Source of the DNA: Pagrus major
Lineage: Eukaryota > Chordata > Actinopteri > Spariformes > Sparidae
Length of the DNA: 64,000 bases
Assembly (NCBI RefSeq): GCF_040436345.1
Contig: NC_133230.1
Span: forward strand, 12,596,197-12,660,196
Direction of reading: 5' to 3'
The notes under the pieces are model-generated. The model searched no databases, was not told the DNA's origin, and saw only the letters and a program-made list of their open reading frames with translations. Of this stretch, positions 34,701-49,700 are shown piece after piece. The translations under genes were made by a program, and so were the position numbers. Within the stretch, counting starts at the first letter, position 1, and the number at the start of each line of letters is the position of its first letter.

Positions 34701-37700
34701 CCAGCTCAAGAAACCCTCATGAGGTTACAAAAGACTGTGACGCCCTTTGAACCACAAAGTTTCATTTCCTGCTTTCGGTGTACAAACACTTGTGTCACTT
34801 CCTGTCAGCTTCATATGACATAAAGGTGCATGATCTTCGGTGGAACTTTCAGCTCCAGGGTTTTGTCAGGGCTGGTGTGAAAATGTTGTGGGTAAATGAT
34901 GCCGAACACAAGGCGGATCTTTTGTAAATGAGATGCCACAATGGGCATTTCTCCTCACAGCTGGGCTCAGTGTTATCTGTGGGGTCTTCAACAGGAAACT
35001 TTGAGTATTAGACACTTCATTTCCTTAATCATGGGGACTTTTTATGCATGCAAATATCCACAGAACAACGTCTCTTTGCTCCCTTAAATGAATGATTGAA
35101 CTAACCCAATTGCCAGAATAAATATTGGCAATATAAGTTTCTGCAAACCACTGATCTGTTGAAACTTTACATTTCTTTATGTTGCTCTTGAGGTTCACTG
35201 TCTATCTTATGTTATGCTTGTGATCTGGTTAGGTTTAAAGACAAATACCACTTGGTGAGGAAAAAATCATGATTTAGCTTAAAACACTTGTTTTTTGTCG
35301 CCACAAACACAACTGTAGATGTCCTGATTTTTTCGTGAAAAATATGTTTTTTGATGCCAGAAACAGCGCTCGACAGTGTCCAGCAGTCTCCAGTGGTTTC
35401 ACATGTACAAATGTTGAAACACAGTCTTGAACTGTGGTCACTGGCTTGGCAGCCTTCACTCCACTGCCGTCCCCTCCACTTCTCATTATTAAAGTCAGGT
35501 CATAAACTCATGTGGATTATAACGTTGACTCCATGTGACTGGGCTGATTGAATAAACTAAATTTAAATGCATATAAAGCACACACATGCATCTAACATAT
35601 CTACACATACACAGTATAAATGATTCCTGTACATATATGTGACACATGCCATCCTTTGTTTTGACAGGTTTGAGAAGGGCCGTATCTACACCTACATCGG
35701 AGAGGTAGTTGTCTCCGTTAACCCATACAGAGAGATGGACATCTACGGCAAAGAAACCATCGATGCGTACCGAGGCCGGGAGCTGTATGAAAACCCTCCT
35801 CACCTGTACGCAGTGTCTGACGCTGCTTATAAGGCCATGAAGAGACGGGCCAAAGATACCTGCATCGTCATATCAGGTATATCATCTTTCTTTCACGCTC
35901 CTTAAACCTCAAACCTCATGAGTCATAGCCCGTCACAGTGTGGACTGCTGCTGTGTGCGGCCTGAGGCTGTTGGACAGTTTTCTTTAGCCTGCAGGTGAC
36001 ACTTTAACCATGCTTTTAAAACCAAACTGCTGATTACACACGTGAAAACAAAACTGCCCGAAGGATTTAAAATGGTGAGAAAATTGTAATTGTAATGTTT
36101 GGCCTGTCTTATTCATTTAACAACAAACACCACTTACATTTAGCATGATCTCAACTGTTAAGCCCATGCAAAATGCTAGTATTAGAAGTGTTATGTTAGC
36201 ATTAAGCTAATCTCAAAGTTAGCGTTAGCTGAGGTTAACAGACACCGGCCATTCTTGAACTGAAGTGTCTGAAGTGGAGACATCTTCTGGGAGACATGGA
36301 AGTTTTGTACTTTACCAAATAAGCTAGCTCGCTGGCTGTCGACATATTTTGCTCTTTAACGTACCATTTTAAGATCCACAGTCGCCATTTTATTCGTCTG
36401 AACTGATTAACGTTAATCTGTGATGGACGTACAGCTCACTGTGTGAATGTTGAGGTTCCTCTTTGAATATTTAGCCATTTTAGACATTTGTTTACATCCA
36501 TTTTTGTCACTTTACTGGAGTTAGCAAGCGGCTAATTCGACCATTAACGTTATTAGGCTTTTATTAAATATTGGACCACTGTTAAGATTTAAACACTGCT
36601 GCTAACGTTACAGTACAGTGTGGAAAATGCATTTTTCTCATACTTTGTAGAGTCACTCACTCACTTGAGTCATTATCTAATTTGCATGCTGTGTTTTCTG
36701 TGAGTGAACAATGTTTCTCAGTATAATGCTGGATATATTGTTAATATGTTCAAGAAACTGCCAGGCTTGGGGAGTAAGGGAATACATGAAACAGGGTAAA
36801 GTAATCAGGATACAACAAAAAGTAACTGTATTCCAGTAAAGTTACAGAACAAAGATGTAGTTAGATTACAGATACATTCGTCATATCTTAATAACTTTCA
36901 GGTACCCATAGATGTTCACATTATTCATGCAAGTAAATAAAAAGGAATAATATCCATCTGTCCTGATCCGTCATCAGTGTTGTGAATTCTCTGTTTTGTG
37001 TTTCAGGTGAAAGTGGGGCAGGAAAAACCGAAGCCAGTAAATACATCATGCAGTACATTGCAGCCATCACAAACCCAAGCCAGAGGGCGGAGGTCGAGAG
37101 GTGAGTCGTGCTCCATGTTAATAGAGGACACTGCAAATGTAAATCCACTTGGGTTTGACGAATAAATAACTGATTCATGAGAATGTGATGTTACCATGAA
37201 TCATCTCGCCGTCCTCCTCTCGTCTGACTCTATTCCCACGTCCCTGATGGCTTTTTCCCTCTCTGACGTTTCTATTGATGGTCACCATGATGCGATAAAT
37301 CAAGTGTGAAGAATGTGCTGCTCAAATCCAACTGCGTGCTGGAGGCCTTTGGGAACGCCAAGACGAATCGCAACGACAACTCCAGCCGCTTCGGCAAATA
37401 CATGGACATCAACTTCAACTTCAACGGCGATCCCACCGGAGGACACATCAACAACTACCTGCTGGAGAAGGTGAGGAGGGGGGTGGGCAGGATGATGGAG
37501 CGGCTTCGACTGCAGACACAAAACACAAAGGAGTTATACGCTCTATTGAGTCACAATGACCTCGACTCTACAGGAAAGTACAGAAAAGTTCTGCTCATTT
37601 AGATTTTAAATTACATCTCTTCTCCTGAACATGAATGTTTCATGAGGTGATGACAAAGAGGTGTGAGGGAACATCCATGAATAGATGTGACTGTGAAGCC

Positions 37701-40700
37701 GGTGCGGAGCCGCTGCGCGTTAATGAATGGCTCACCTGGGGCTACTTGATGCTGCTGTATTTATCCGCTCCGTTAAACAACCGTCTGGCACTCAGAGCCG
37801 GTGTGAATGATGGTGCCGTGATTCATTTTCAGAGGGCAGAAATTAACCGTGCTGCTTCTCAGCCGTCATGTTTCTCATCAGCAGCGAATGTGGTGCTGCT
37901 GCTGGAGTCTCACACTTGGTAATCAGTTTGGTTCGTGTGTTTGTCTTGGAGGAAAAAACAAATTATTATACTCAAACAATGTTGGTGAACCAGCGTGTAG
38001 TGATTTTGACATGTAGGCATGGATTTTTCTTATTTCTACAGACACTAGGTGGTCCATCTTGACCGCACGGTGCAACTTTTAGACATTTTGAGTGCAAATC
38101 TGATAAATCTCACACCTGCCAGGGACAACCATCCAGGTAAAAATCTGTCTTTGACAAATGAAAGTGACGGTTTGTCTCCGGCACAGCCACATGACGTGTA
38201 GCACTTCAGTTCAGTGTTACTTTGTCTTTTTCTTTTGGACTAGAAAACTTACTTTGACCTCTTTATAGTTCTGTTATTTGTCTTTTGTTGCCCCTGGATG
38301 CTGTTTGTCATCCTGCTTCCAGGTTTACTACTGTCGATGCTAACAGCGTTCACCAACATAAAATGGCTTCATACAACTCGTCCGTGGTAATCCAAGTCTT
38401 TGGAAACCCTGAGATCCCAAATTGATTTGAAAAGACGTTATATACACATTTTTCTAAGCTTGAATCTTCACTGTAGCAGATGCTTGGTTCACTACCATAA
38501 TCTGTTTTCCTGTTCAAGTCCAGGGTGGTCCACCAGCAGGACGGGGAGAGGAACTTCCACTCATTTTACCAGGTCAGCTTCACTCCAGTGGTTCCTACGT
38601 GATATGTGATATATGATATGATGATATAATGATATTGGATCTGAACTTGTGTATTTGCTGTGTGTTTACAGTTGCTGCGTGGAGGCTCAAATGAGATGCT
38701 GGAGACATTTCATCTACAGAATGATCCTGCTGTTTACACGTATACCAAAGAGGGCGCTGCAACCGCTGTGAGCTCTTCACTTTTTATCATTTGTGTTGAA
38801 GCGTTAAGACAAAATGAGCTATTTTTTACCTTTCTTTGGTAACTTCTTTGCATTTGAGAAACATAAGGAAGAACTTCACCTCATGTTCTTTTGTACTGAC
38901 CAATTGGCAAACCTTTTTTAATGCAAAATCCTTGTTTTTTTTTCTGAAGACCACCAACAATGATCGAACCAGCCATAAAGCAGTGATGAGTGCCCTGGGA
39001 GTGATTGGCTTCTCAAAAGAGGAGATCAACTCAATTTACCATATCCTGGCCACCATTCTTCTGTTGGTAAGTTTAAAGCATGTATTTTTAAATACAGGAA
39101 AAGTTGATGCAAACATTGTTGTATTTAAATGATAGGAATATATTCTCACCCTCATCACTGGTGTATATCTTAGAGACGGGATCCTTCTCTGAACTGTGTA
39201 AATGGTCTTATTTTTCAGGGTAACATGCAGTTTGAGTGTGACGGTGAGAACGTTCAGATCGTGGGACTTGAAGCCGTCAACCACATCTCTGAGTTGACGG
39301 CCACAGATCCAGAGAGCGTCAGTAAGAGCCTGCTGTACCGCACCGTGGCCACCGGGGGTGGCGAGGTCATCGAGAAGGGCCACTCGGAGCAGGACGCCTG
39401 CTTCGGTCGAGACGCTTTCGCCAAGGTGCAGTTACAACCCACTTTCTTCTGACAAAATAGATTGTGAGGATGATGAATTGCTTAGGATTAGAAACATCAT
39501 CACTGTAACATGCTTTTCTTTTATCTAATTTTCACAGTTTCTAGGGCTGCAACTAATGTTTTTTTTCATTCTCCATTAATCTGTAGACTCTTTCTTCGAC
39601 TAATTGTTTAGTCTCTTATACTGTATGTCCAAAAATGATCATCACAATTCCCCAGAGCCTAAAGTGACGTCTTCAAATTGCTTCTTTGGTCCAACCGACA
39701 GTCCAAAACCCCAGAACTCTCCATTTACTGTCAAAGTTATCAAAGAAAAGCAGCAAATCCTCACACTTTAGAAGCTGGAACCAGCAAATGTTTGACATGT
39801 TTGCTTGACAGATGACTGAAACTACTAACAGATTATCATAATAAATTTGACTAATTCTTGTATCTCCACTTATTTGCCCGCTGTAGGCTCTATATGAAAG
39901 ACTCTTCGGCTGGATCGTAGCCCGCATCAACAGCGTCATTGAAGTGAAAGACTACAACCCGATGCTTCACGGGAAAAACACGGTCATTGGCGTGTTGGAT
40001 ATCTACGGCTTTGAGATCTTTGACAACAACAGGTCGGCGTCTTTGCGTTGTGACTCCGCTGTATTTCTTGATGTAAATGGAAAGAAATGAGTCATTGTTT
40101 ACGACGTTGCTCAAGTGTTTTTGTTCCTCTATTGTCGGCCAGTTTTGAACAGTTCTGCATCAACTACTGCAACGAGAAGCTGCAGCAGCTCTTCATCGAG
40201 CTGATCCTCAGACAGGAACAGGGAGAGTACCAGAGAGAAGGCATCACCTGGCAACATGTGAGACACACACACAAACAGTGACACACCGTACATTACGCAA
40301 GAGGTGTTGTGTCACACAGGAAAAACACACACATTTAGACTCAGGAATCAGAATATAGCTGATAGATAGAGCTGATAGAATAAGGCCAACATTTTAAGCG
40401 CAGCATCTGAATTTTTAGATACAGTCAGTTGGTTTGTGATCCGTCAATAAACGAAGAAGAAGATTGCATAAACTACAGGTTTTAACTTCTCTTTAAAATG
40501 CAAAAATGTGAAATTATCTGTTGTCTTTTCGGTATCGGCCATGAAAAGCAGATAATTATTGGTGAAAAGCTGAAAAAAATCCATATTGTGCATCCCTAGT
40601 GAGTTGAATTGTGGAGGTAAGGGTGATGAAGGGATGTTTTAATTGTCTAACCATGATCACAAGTCTTCCCTCACATTATTCAAACAGTTGTAGTTCCCGA

Positions 40701-43700
40701 ACACACTTGTAGATCAGGCTATTATATGAATAAATGCAATTTATGAACAATATTTTCTCTCAATTTCTCTCAAAAATTGCCTCGGAAAACTAATTTGTAA
40801 GATATCTGGAATAGATTTGTGACACAAATGCAAGTTTGTAACTGAAGAAGCAAAACAAGACACACAGAAGCACAAACTACATCATCATCTTGCTTAACAA
40901 TCCTACTGTTTATTCCCAGATTGATTACTTCAACAACCAGATCATCGTGGACCTCGTGGAGCAGCCACACAAAGGCATTCTCTCCATTTTGGACGAAGCT
41001 TGCCTCACTGTCGGTAACGTCACCGACACGGTCTGCCTGGACAGCATGGACACCAAACTGGCCCAGCACCCCCACTACACCTCCCGCAAGGTGAGAGCAG
41101 AAAGTAGCATCTTCTGTCGGGCCTCCTATGTCTTTCTCATGACTCACCAACATCTGTAAATTGGAGACTCTCACATCAAAAGGGTGTTGCTCAACATGAA
41201 ACTGGCAAAGGTATTAACATTTAAAACAGGATCTCTGAAAATGTGGTCGTAGCTTCACTTAGCTGGTAGGAAGTGGTTATTTGTTGTTGGCCTCGTCGGA
41301 CGCCACAAAATTTTACTCTCAGCCCAGACTGGAGTTGCAAACATTTTGTAGGATAGAAATGCCAAAGTGAATGATTTTAAGCAATTCATGAGTTGCTTAA
41401 AATCTCAAGGAGGAGATGTTTTACACTTTTCATTGTAGGTTGAACAAAAGAAACACACAAACAGAAAACCAGTGTAGGTGTTTGCTTATGCCCTCTGGTG
41501 AAGCAATTTCCTCAGAAATGGTTCATGCGTAATGTTCAATGAGTTCATCAATTCAGTTACTCAATCAGATAATAAATTCTAACTGGGAAGTAAAAGGCAT
41601 TTTTTAGGTTTCGGTTATATTTCTGACTTAAAATTACCGAGCTAGAACAAAAGGTCCCTCTATAATTGAGTGTAACCTTAAAAACTGACCATAATGCAGG
41701 CACAGTTCTGCCTTGCAGTCAGTAGAGGGCAGAGTTTCTCCAGTTTTTTGCCTTTAGAGGTCTATCAGACATCATAAGAGACTCCAGACACAGCCACCAT
41801 CCTCTCCTCTTAAAACTGACTCCTGAACACTGAAAGTTTGCAACACAGATTTAATGAGAAAACAGTTTATTTTTTCACGTTTGGCTCCTCACTCACAGTG
41901 TCTCCCCCTCATTTCCAGCTCAGCCCCACGGACAAAACCATGGACTTCCAGAAACACTTCCGTATTCGCCACTACGCTGGAGACGTCACGTGAGTTCGCT
42001 CGTACATATGCACACTTTGTCGGGGTCATCCGGTTCGGCCAGACTGTGGCTGAAAAAGTGACCTGATGTTGTGCAGAGTTCATAAGTGTAAGCCACATGC
42101 AGTAATCCTATTAAAAGGCATTTCAGCTCAGAGTGACAGCTTTACTGATCAGAGCTTATTCTAAATTGTGGTTATTATTCACCACATCAGTAGTAATATA
42201 TGATGTATGATGTATAAAAGCTTGATCTGTAGGCTTATAACCAGAATTATGATCTTGCATCTCATAATATATTCCCAAATGGTTGCAAATATCGAATACA
42301 GAATTTTGACCAAATAATTTACAGGACATAAACAATTTTAAACTAGAAAACTAGACGCTGAATGTCGCCACATGTGTCAACAACACATGCATTCATGTGA
42401 ACTGTAAGCTAAACATGTACAGTACATTTAATTCATGAGAAAACACATGAAGAAGCTCCTCACATGCAGACATAAAGCGCATTCACCAACACAGCCAGAC
42501 AACCGTGTACAACACACGTGTTATTGTAGAGGCCGGGAGAGGAAACACTTTTATCTGTGTTGACTTCACAGTTGTTGCCTCGTGAAAACGAAATGTTTCA
42601 CAGAATCAGTGGCCACAAATGTTCAAAACGTGGCTCAACGCAGCTGTGATTCGCTACATTTTTTACGGCTCATACTGTGTTCTCCTTCTTCACTCTCTCG
42701 ATGGCTCGTGTCGAATCCTTTTGGTTGCAGTACCAACAAGAGTCACAAATTTTACATCATCTAGATATCTTACATACAAATGGAATAAACTCATTGACAG
42801 ATGCGTAGGAGAAGCTCCTGCACACTGTTCACCTCACTTGAGATAAGGAATAAATTGAAAGATTAGTCGTTGACACTTATTCAGCTGACAATAACTGCTT
42901 CGGACGTGAAAAACAAAACACTTCGGGTTTGGACAGACAAAAACAGCCCTCGCTGTGTGTTCTGAGAGATGAGAGGAACAGAATTTGTGGGATTAATTTT
43001 CTTATAAATCAAATGTAAACACTGTAAAACAGATACATGCACATTAGGGCTTTTTATCTCTATTCTGAAAGTACAATAATTTGTGTTTATATCAGTGGGC
43101 TTTTGGTTTATGATTCAACGACTGAGATCAGTTTGTTTCCTTCTCCGTCGCTGCTCCACTTCCTTAATGTGTTGCCTGGATTTAACAGCCACGTCACAGC
43201 GGCCAGATGAGGCCCCTGGCCAGCAGTCACCCGTCATGGCTTTGGTTCCAGAAGATCCCCTCCGCTCACGTGTACTGCTCTCAATCAAGAGAGGCAAAGG
43301 ACATTAATATGTCAAGGGAACACGACAGGAGGAGGAGGAGGAGGAGGAGGAGGAGGAGGGCGTGGGGGGGGATGCATCCAGCTGATGAGACAATTTTGGC
43401 TCTGTGAGATGTGGCAGCAGCAGTAATCAAGGAGAAGTGGAGTAGGGTTTATTGAGGTTTTTGACTCTGGGAAATCCAGGCTAACACGATGTCGAACACA
43501 CGGGGAAACACACAGCAATTTCATCCATCTCTGGAGCTCAACATAGCTCTCACAGACAATCAGACTGTGTTTTCTCTCCATAACCGCCCTCCTCTTGGCA
43601 ACGCTCAGTGGTAGAGGAAGGATTTAGGCTCTCCAGTTAAAGTACCACTTTGATAAAATACTCCATTACAAGTAAGAGTCCTGATTGGAAAATTATACGC

Positions 43701-46700
43701 AGGTGGTTACCTTTTAATATCTGTTTACTCTTTCAAACTTGCCGCTGACAGAATGTCAGAGAATTGCACCACAAAATGGTCGTGCATCCCTTTAAAGTTG
43801 GTTTAGTGACCGTGTCATATAGAAATGTGTATATCTTGTATGTTTCCAGGGACTGTCAGTGCAGTGCTTGAGTAAATGCATGTAGTTACCCTCCGCCGCT
43901 GCCAGCGTTAACATGACGGGGCTGAATAAGAGCATGTGTGACAGACCTGCAGTGGGTAATGACAGATGGCTGTCCCTGTCCCTGCATGTCCCCGTCAGCC
44001 TGCCTCCCTTGTCTCAGGGCCACATCAGAGCTGCTCCAGCTGAGCTGTCACCCCTCGTCTACTGCTTCCTGGTGGCGCTGGCCCCCCATCATCATCGCCT
44101 GTCACATCCTGCCCCATCTGAGTCTATCCTTATACTGGCTAAATATACCCTTGTCACTGGCTGCCCCCCCCCTCCACTTTCACTCAACCACCACTATCAC
44201 AAGCTTTGACCTACTTTGCTCCCTCCTCCTCATCCTGTTTCCTCCTTTTTTTTCACATCCTTCGTGCTGCAACTCTCACCTGGCTCGCTTTGCCATCCAC
44301 ATTTTAATTCCCTGTAGTACTTCAGCCTGCACATGCAGCACTTTGAGCAGCCATAAGATATATATCATAATCCCTTACTGCACAACTTTATCCTGCAAGA
44401 AACCTCACGTCTTTGTCACCTGGCTCTCTCAGTGTGTGCTCCCTCTAACCTTGTACAACAACGTCATCTCCTTGACCTTCATACTTAAATATGCTGTCCT
44501 CTAAATCATCCTTGTGCCTCTGGAGAGCCTTTATCTCTGCACGTCCTCTCCTGTCTGTCCCGTCCCAGCACCATCCTGTCCTGTCCTGTCCTTGTAAATG
44601 ACTGTTGTGGCTTGTTATTGCGTGTTCTGACTGCTCTCTCTTCTCCTTTCACACTCTGTCTCTCTCCGGCGAGCTCCCTGGGATCAGGTCAGGTGGTTCT
44701 CGGCGCCCATGAGCCAAGGGGACACATCTGTCATAGCCAGGCTCTGCTTCTTTGCCTCCAGATGTGACAGTCTAGGACACAGTCACAAACAGGGCCACAC
44801 AGATGACATGTGACATGCTGTGTGTTTGTGGCGTTGTTTGTGTGTGTGTGTGTCTGTGTGTGTGTGTGTGTGTGCTTGTTAGAGAGGGATGGATGCAGAG
44901 AGAATATGTGGGAGAGAGTGTGAGGAAAATAAACGTGCATTTACTCAAGTACAGTTTTGAGATACTTGTACTATACTTTCTTGAGTATTTTAATTGTATG
45001 TTATTATAAACTTTAACTCCACTGCAAAAAGAGAAACATCTTTTTTATGCTGAAACAAACCAAATAAACAAACTCTCTTTGTTTTCATGACTGAATAAAC
45101 TGAATAAACAAACTGACCTTAAAGGACAACACAATTTTATACTGTTTCACTTTGTTTATATGTGGCGGACCCTGCCACCTTTCTAGCTTCAAACAGTGTT
45201 CTGGGACCTTATTTTCCCCTGAGAACAGCTTGTTTATTCAGTGATGGAAAAAATAAATATTTCTGAGTTTGTATTATTACCTCATTAATACTGTAAATAT
45301 TAAAATTCTGAGTTTATATTTCTTCTCCAAAACTACAGAGTGCCCCTTTATATAGGTGTTTTAGCCCCCCAAAAAGTAAAATCTATAATATTTCACACAA
45401 AAAAACAAAAAAAACCCAAAAGATTAAAGTCCCAACAAAAGCCCAAGTTGTGTCGAAGTAAATTTCCTCTTCCATCAATTCAGTGGGTCACAACTATTCT
45501 TGGGCCGACATTAGGTATGATATAATATTGCAAAATATGCTGTTATAAATGGCACGTAGATTTACTGTTTCTGTACACGTATTTATTGTTAAACTGTAAA
45601 ATATCCTGCGTCCGTTATATATCTTTATCAAAAGTTTTTTGACAACCACACCAGGGAGATCACTGCAAAAAATGTGTGTATATTGACTGATATTGGAACT
45701 TTTTGCTCCCTAATATCTGCATTGGCCCAAAAGACCGAGTCTCAGACTGTTTTATCAGATTGGAGGCCCGTGGGAAATCAAAAGGCTATCCGTGGTCTTA
45801 TTTTCAGTCTAAGGGTCCTTGACGTGAAAACATTTGAGAACCACTGTCATCTCAGGACCGCTCAATCGATCTTCACTCAGGGAACAACTGGATTAAACCG
45901 CCTGACTGTATCTACAGTACCTCAACCGGCTCAGTAAACAGTATAACGCAGAACACACATATCTGGATCAATTATATAATATACAACAATATGGCACTCA
46001 CAGGAGCTATATTTCCGATGAGTACTTTTGGCATTTGAAGTAGATTTAGTTGATAAGACGTCAGTACAAAGTCAGATTTTGCACAGTGTGGATGTGCCTG
46101 TTATTGTTACAGTGTGAGTGAGACAGTTGGGAGGTGGAAGTTTATTTGAGGCAACGCTTACACTACAGCAGAGCTCTTACCCCGGAGCCGGACGGCTTAT
46201 GTAACTGTGCCTTACAGTGCGCCCGTGACCTCCCACTGATGCCTCACCAAAAAACCCAGTTTGGAAAAAAGGGCAGACAGATTAGTTTGTAGACAGTTCA
46301 GTTTAAAAAAAAAAAGTCCAAAACGTGAGCCGTGGGGGGAATCTGACCATGTTCCTAATTTGTAAATCGTCTAAGCGGCGTGACTGTTGTTCTAATCCTC
46401 TGGCCTGAGGACTGCGAATCGCTCGGAGCAGAGACTGGAATCTGTGAACGGGCGATGATAGTGACCCCTTTAGTGACGGTTCGAACTGTGTTAATTTCTG
46501 TCAGGCTTGTAATTTCAAGCTGTTGACTCTTTTTCTGACACTCAGTTTGACTCCTGGTGCTCCTCAGTGGAGCCTCCCTCCTTCTCTACTTCTGGTCAGC
46601 TACTCCTGATGACTCCTCTCACTTCCTTCCTCTGTGTCTATTGCAGATATTCTGTGGACGGGTTTCTGGACAAAAACAAGGACATGCTCTTTCAAGATTT

Positions 46701-49700
46701 CAAGCGTCTCATGTACAACAGGTATCAAACACGGTCTCCTCTGGCAGTCTTTGCCACATCATGATGCTCTTGACAGTTCAGTAACTGGGTTAAGTGTATA
46801 AATGAGTTTCCTCTTCACCCTGTTTGCACATCAGTCCTCTGCTAGCCTAGTTAATGACACCCTGTCTTCACTCTTTGCCCTCTTTTCTTGCTCCTCTCTC
46901 TCTATCGCAGTGCCGACCCAGTCCTGAAGGAGATGTGGCCAGATGGTCATCTGAGCATCACAGAGGTCACCAAGCGACCTCTGACCGCAGCCACCCTCTT
47001 CAAGAACTCCATTGTGGCCTTAGTGGATAAACTGGCCTGCAAGGTCAGTGGTTTCAGCTTAAGATTGACTTCCTGTTCCCTTTCCTTTAACCCCTGTGGG
47101 AAGGTGTGGGTGGCATAGTTTTTAGACCAATTAAAGGATAGCTAATTCTGGCAAATGTAAAGTAAAGCCAGTGCTCTACAAAGGCAGAGCACAGTTAATA
47201 TAGACACTGTTAAGTTGAGAGGAAAGGTTTCAAAGATTTTTTTCTGACAAAATGTTTTTAAATGGTAAGAAAGATGTCAAAAATGTAGTCAGAGCTCACT
47301 TTTGAGTAAATATAGGTGCTGTGTTTGTAGGGCGGAGTTGACGTCAAATCAAAGTAACTGGAGGCTTGATTATATGAACATATTCTCATCTTTGTATTTG
47401 GTGCCAACATGGATGTTCCCCCAGTTTACGCATCATCAGGAGGATGCTGTGTACCAGTTTGAGCTGTTCTGGTGCTTGTAAAGCTCGTATGAGTCACAGG
47501 CTATTCTGAGGCAGCCACTGTGTCGGTGCGGTGTCTCTTTCAGGAGGACGGTTCGTCATCATGCATGACAAAACGTGGAGCGAGAAGCCGTCCAACATGT
47601 ATACATAGCAATGTGCTCTTTTAGGTGTCAGGGAGTTTTTGTAGGTCACTTGTCCTCATCCTGTCTGACTGCCTGTGGAGTCTGAAGGGTGGGGAGGGGG
47701 AGGTGGTGGTGGACCGAAAAATGTGTGCTCACCTCTCCTGGCCTCGTCTCACAGACTGAAGTCTGACATTTCCTGCTGTTATTTTGGGATGGCCTCCTGT
47801 CGGACTGTGGTAGCATCTCGTCTCGGTGTGTCTGAGGTAAAATGAAAGGAACTCCCCTGGCATCTCCTTCAGGTCACGTTGAAAGAGCGGATGTTTTCTT
47901 CAACTGCTGTTCAGAAGCACCTGTGCCCAGTCTGCCCACCTCGTTTGCTCCTGACTCCCATCAACTGACTCCTTTCTTAAATCTCTGCTGAAGTTGAAAT
48001 TGGGGGCACGAATGCGCATGAATCATTTATATGATGGACGGCAGTGTCAAGGAGAGCTCACAAAGTGCTAACTTCGTTCCACCTTGTTCATTTTTCTTGA
48101 ACGGAGAAAGAGAGACGGTGGAAACACAGCAGCCTCTGTTCTGTGACAGGACATCATGTCCCTCAGAGATCCCTGTCAAGGTGCAGGCTTCCAAGATTGC
48201 CTTCAAAGATGCACCATGCAGTTAAATGTGCTGTTAATAAGTAGATGTGCTGGATGTGCATGAGGCTCAGCTGCTCACTGTAGCGTCTGTTGAAATATTC
48301 TGCAAGTCTGATTAAGGTCAGTGAACTTGTGGCTGTGTCATACTTGACAAGCTGAGTGTAGTTTATTTACTTGCACAGTGATGAACACAGCAGTAGAGAC
48401 AACAATGATAGAAAATCAAAGACAAGTACAAGTTTGTGCAGGTGATAAAACAAAAAAATGTTATGAAAAAATATCGCCTCAATCATGCAAACACTGAATC
48501 AGTCCAAGTGCTGGAAGTATGCAACACTGTCTCAGTGTTTGCCGCCGAACTTTGATTGATCCTGAAGTGTTTCATTGCATCATTACTTGCAATATTAATG
48601 TATAGTACAGTTACAGTGAAGCAATGATGTGATTATTCATCGATCCCTGCTGGGAAGTCCAGTAAAATGTTTACACTAGATGAAAACAGACATTTTCAAA
48701 GATGATCTCTCTGTCAGTCCTACAGATAAACAGCACTGTGACAAAGTCAGCTGAGGAGTAACCTGCTTCTCTTTTGTTTTGCCTCTCAGGAGCCTTACTA
48801 CGTGCGATGCATAAAGCCCAACGAGATGAAGTCTCCGGTGTTGTTCGACGACTCGCGCTGCCAGCACCAGGTGGCCTACCTCGGCCTGATGGAGAATGTG
48901 ATGGTGCGCAGGGCGGGCTTTGCCTACAGGCAGCCGTACGATCGCTTCCTGCAGCGGTAAGATGAACAAGATGCTCTGTGCAGCGAGACTTCTTCAGTGT
49001 TTCGACTCCTCCTTTGGCAATCTTCAAACTTAAAAAGACAGAGAGGACAGAATGATTGATTCCCTCTTTCTCCTCCTGAACATTGTGCAGGTATAAAATG
49101 ACTTGTGAGTACACCTGGCCGCAGCACCTGATGGCCTCGGACAGAGAGGCCGTGGAGACCATCGTCACCCAGCATGGCTTCCAGGACGATGTGGCGTACG
49201 GACACACCAAGCTGTTTGTCCGAACGCCGCGATCTCTCTTCACTCTGGAGCAGGAGAGAGCCGCCCTCATCCCCATCCTGGTGCTCTTCCTGCAGAAGGT
49301 TAGCCATTAACTTGAAATCTAAAAAGAGATCTCTATGGCTGTTTTTAAACTCGTGATTGTCTTTTGATGAGCGTGTATGGATCCAAACAGTCCAATTAAT
49401 TAACTCAGAGTCTTAATTAAATGTCACGGGCATCTTGTATCATGTGATTACAGCTAATCACCCGCAACGTTATCATCTCCAGTTTCACATGCAGGCCTGT
49501 GGGTTTCAAACGAGAGACTGCAGTTTGCCTCAGCCTCATGAATACGTGGCTCCTGGATATGTTTGACTGAAATTCATCTGCCAGCTTGAATCCTAATTTC
49601 CCGTAACAATAATTGGGATAATTAATGAGATCCGAGGCACAGTTACATTAAAGTCAATTACCTCACTTGCTCAATGAAACACGCTTCTTTTTTCTCTATC

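Larger units (their letters stand above)
31702..35667 (+). other. myo1g intron 1
   Basis: 4.0 kb. Contains the AGTACTT-family repeats at 33598-34245 and the GGTTAGG-family copy at 35110-35310. No nested gene was found. Confidence 0.85.
41990..46646 (+). other. myo1g intron 12
   Basis: 4.7 kb. Contains a GGA microsatellite (43327), an inverted AGTACTT-family repeat (43608-43905), a C-rich segment that opens a spurious 188-codon frame (43938-44504), and TG repeats (44836). Confidence 0.85.

Noticed and set aside
43938..44504. 188-codon open frame in myo1g intron 12
   Set aside because: The translation is a Ser/Leu/Pro/Cys-rich product of a C-rich region, with no domain, no splice signals tied to it and a location inside an intron.
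48671..49276. 201-codon minus-strand frame
   Set aside because: It is the antisense shadow of myo1g exons 15 and 16, which explain its openness.
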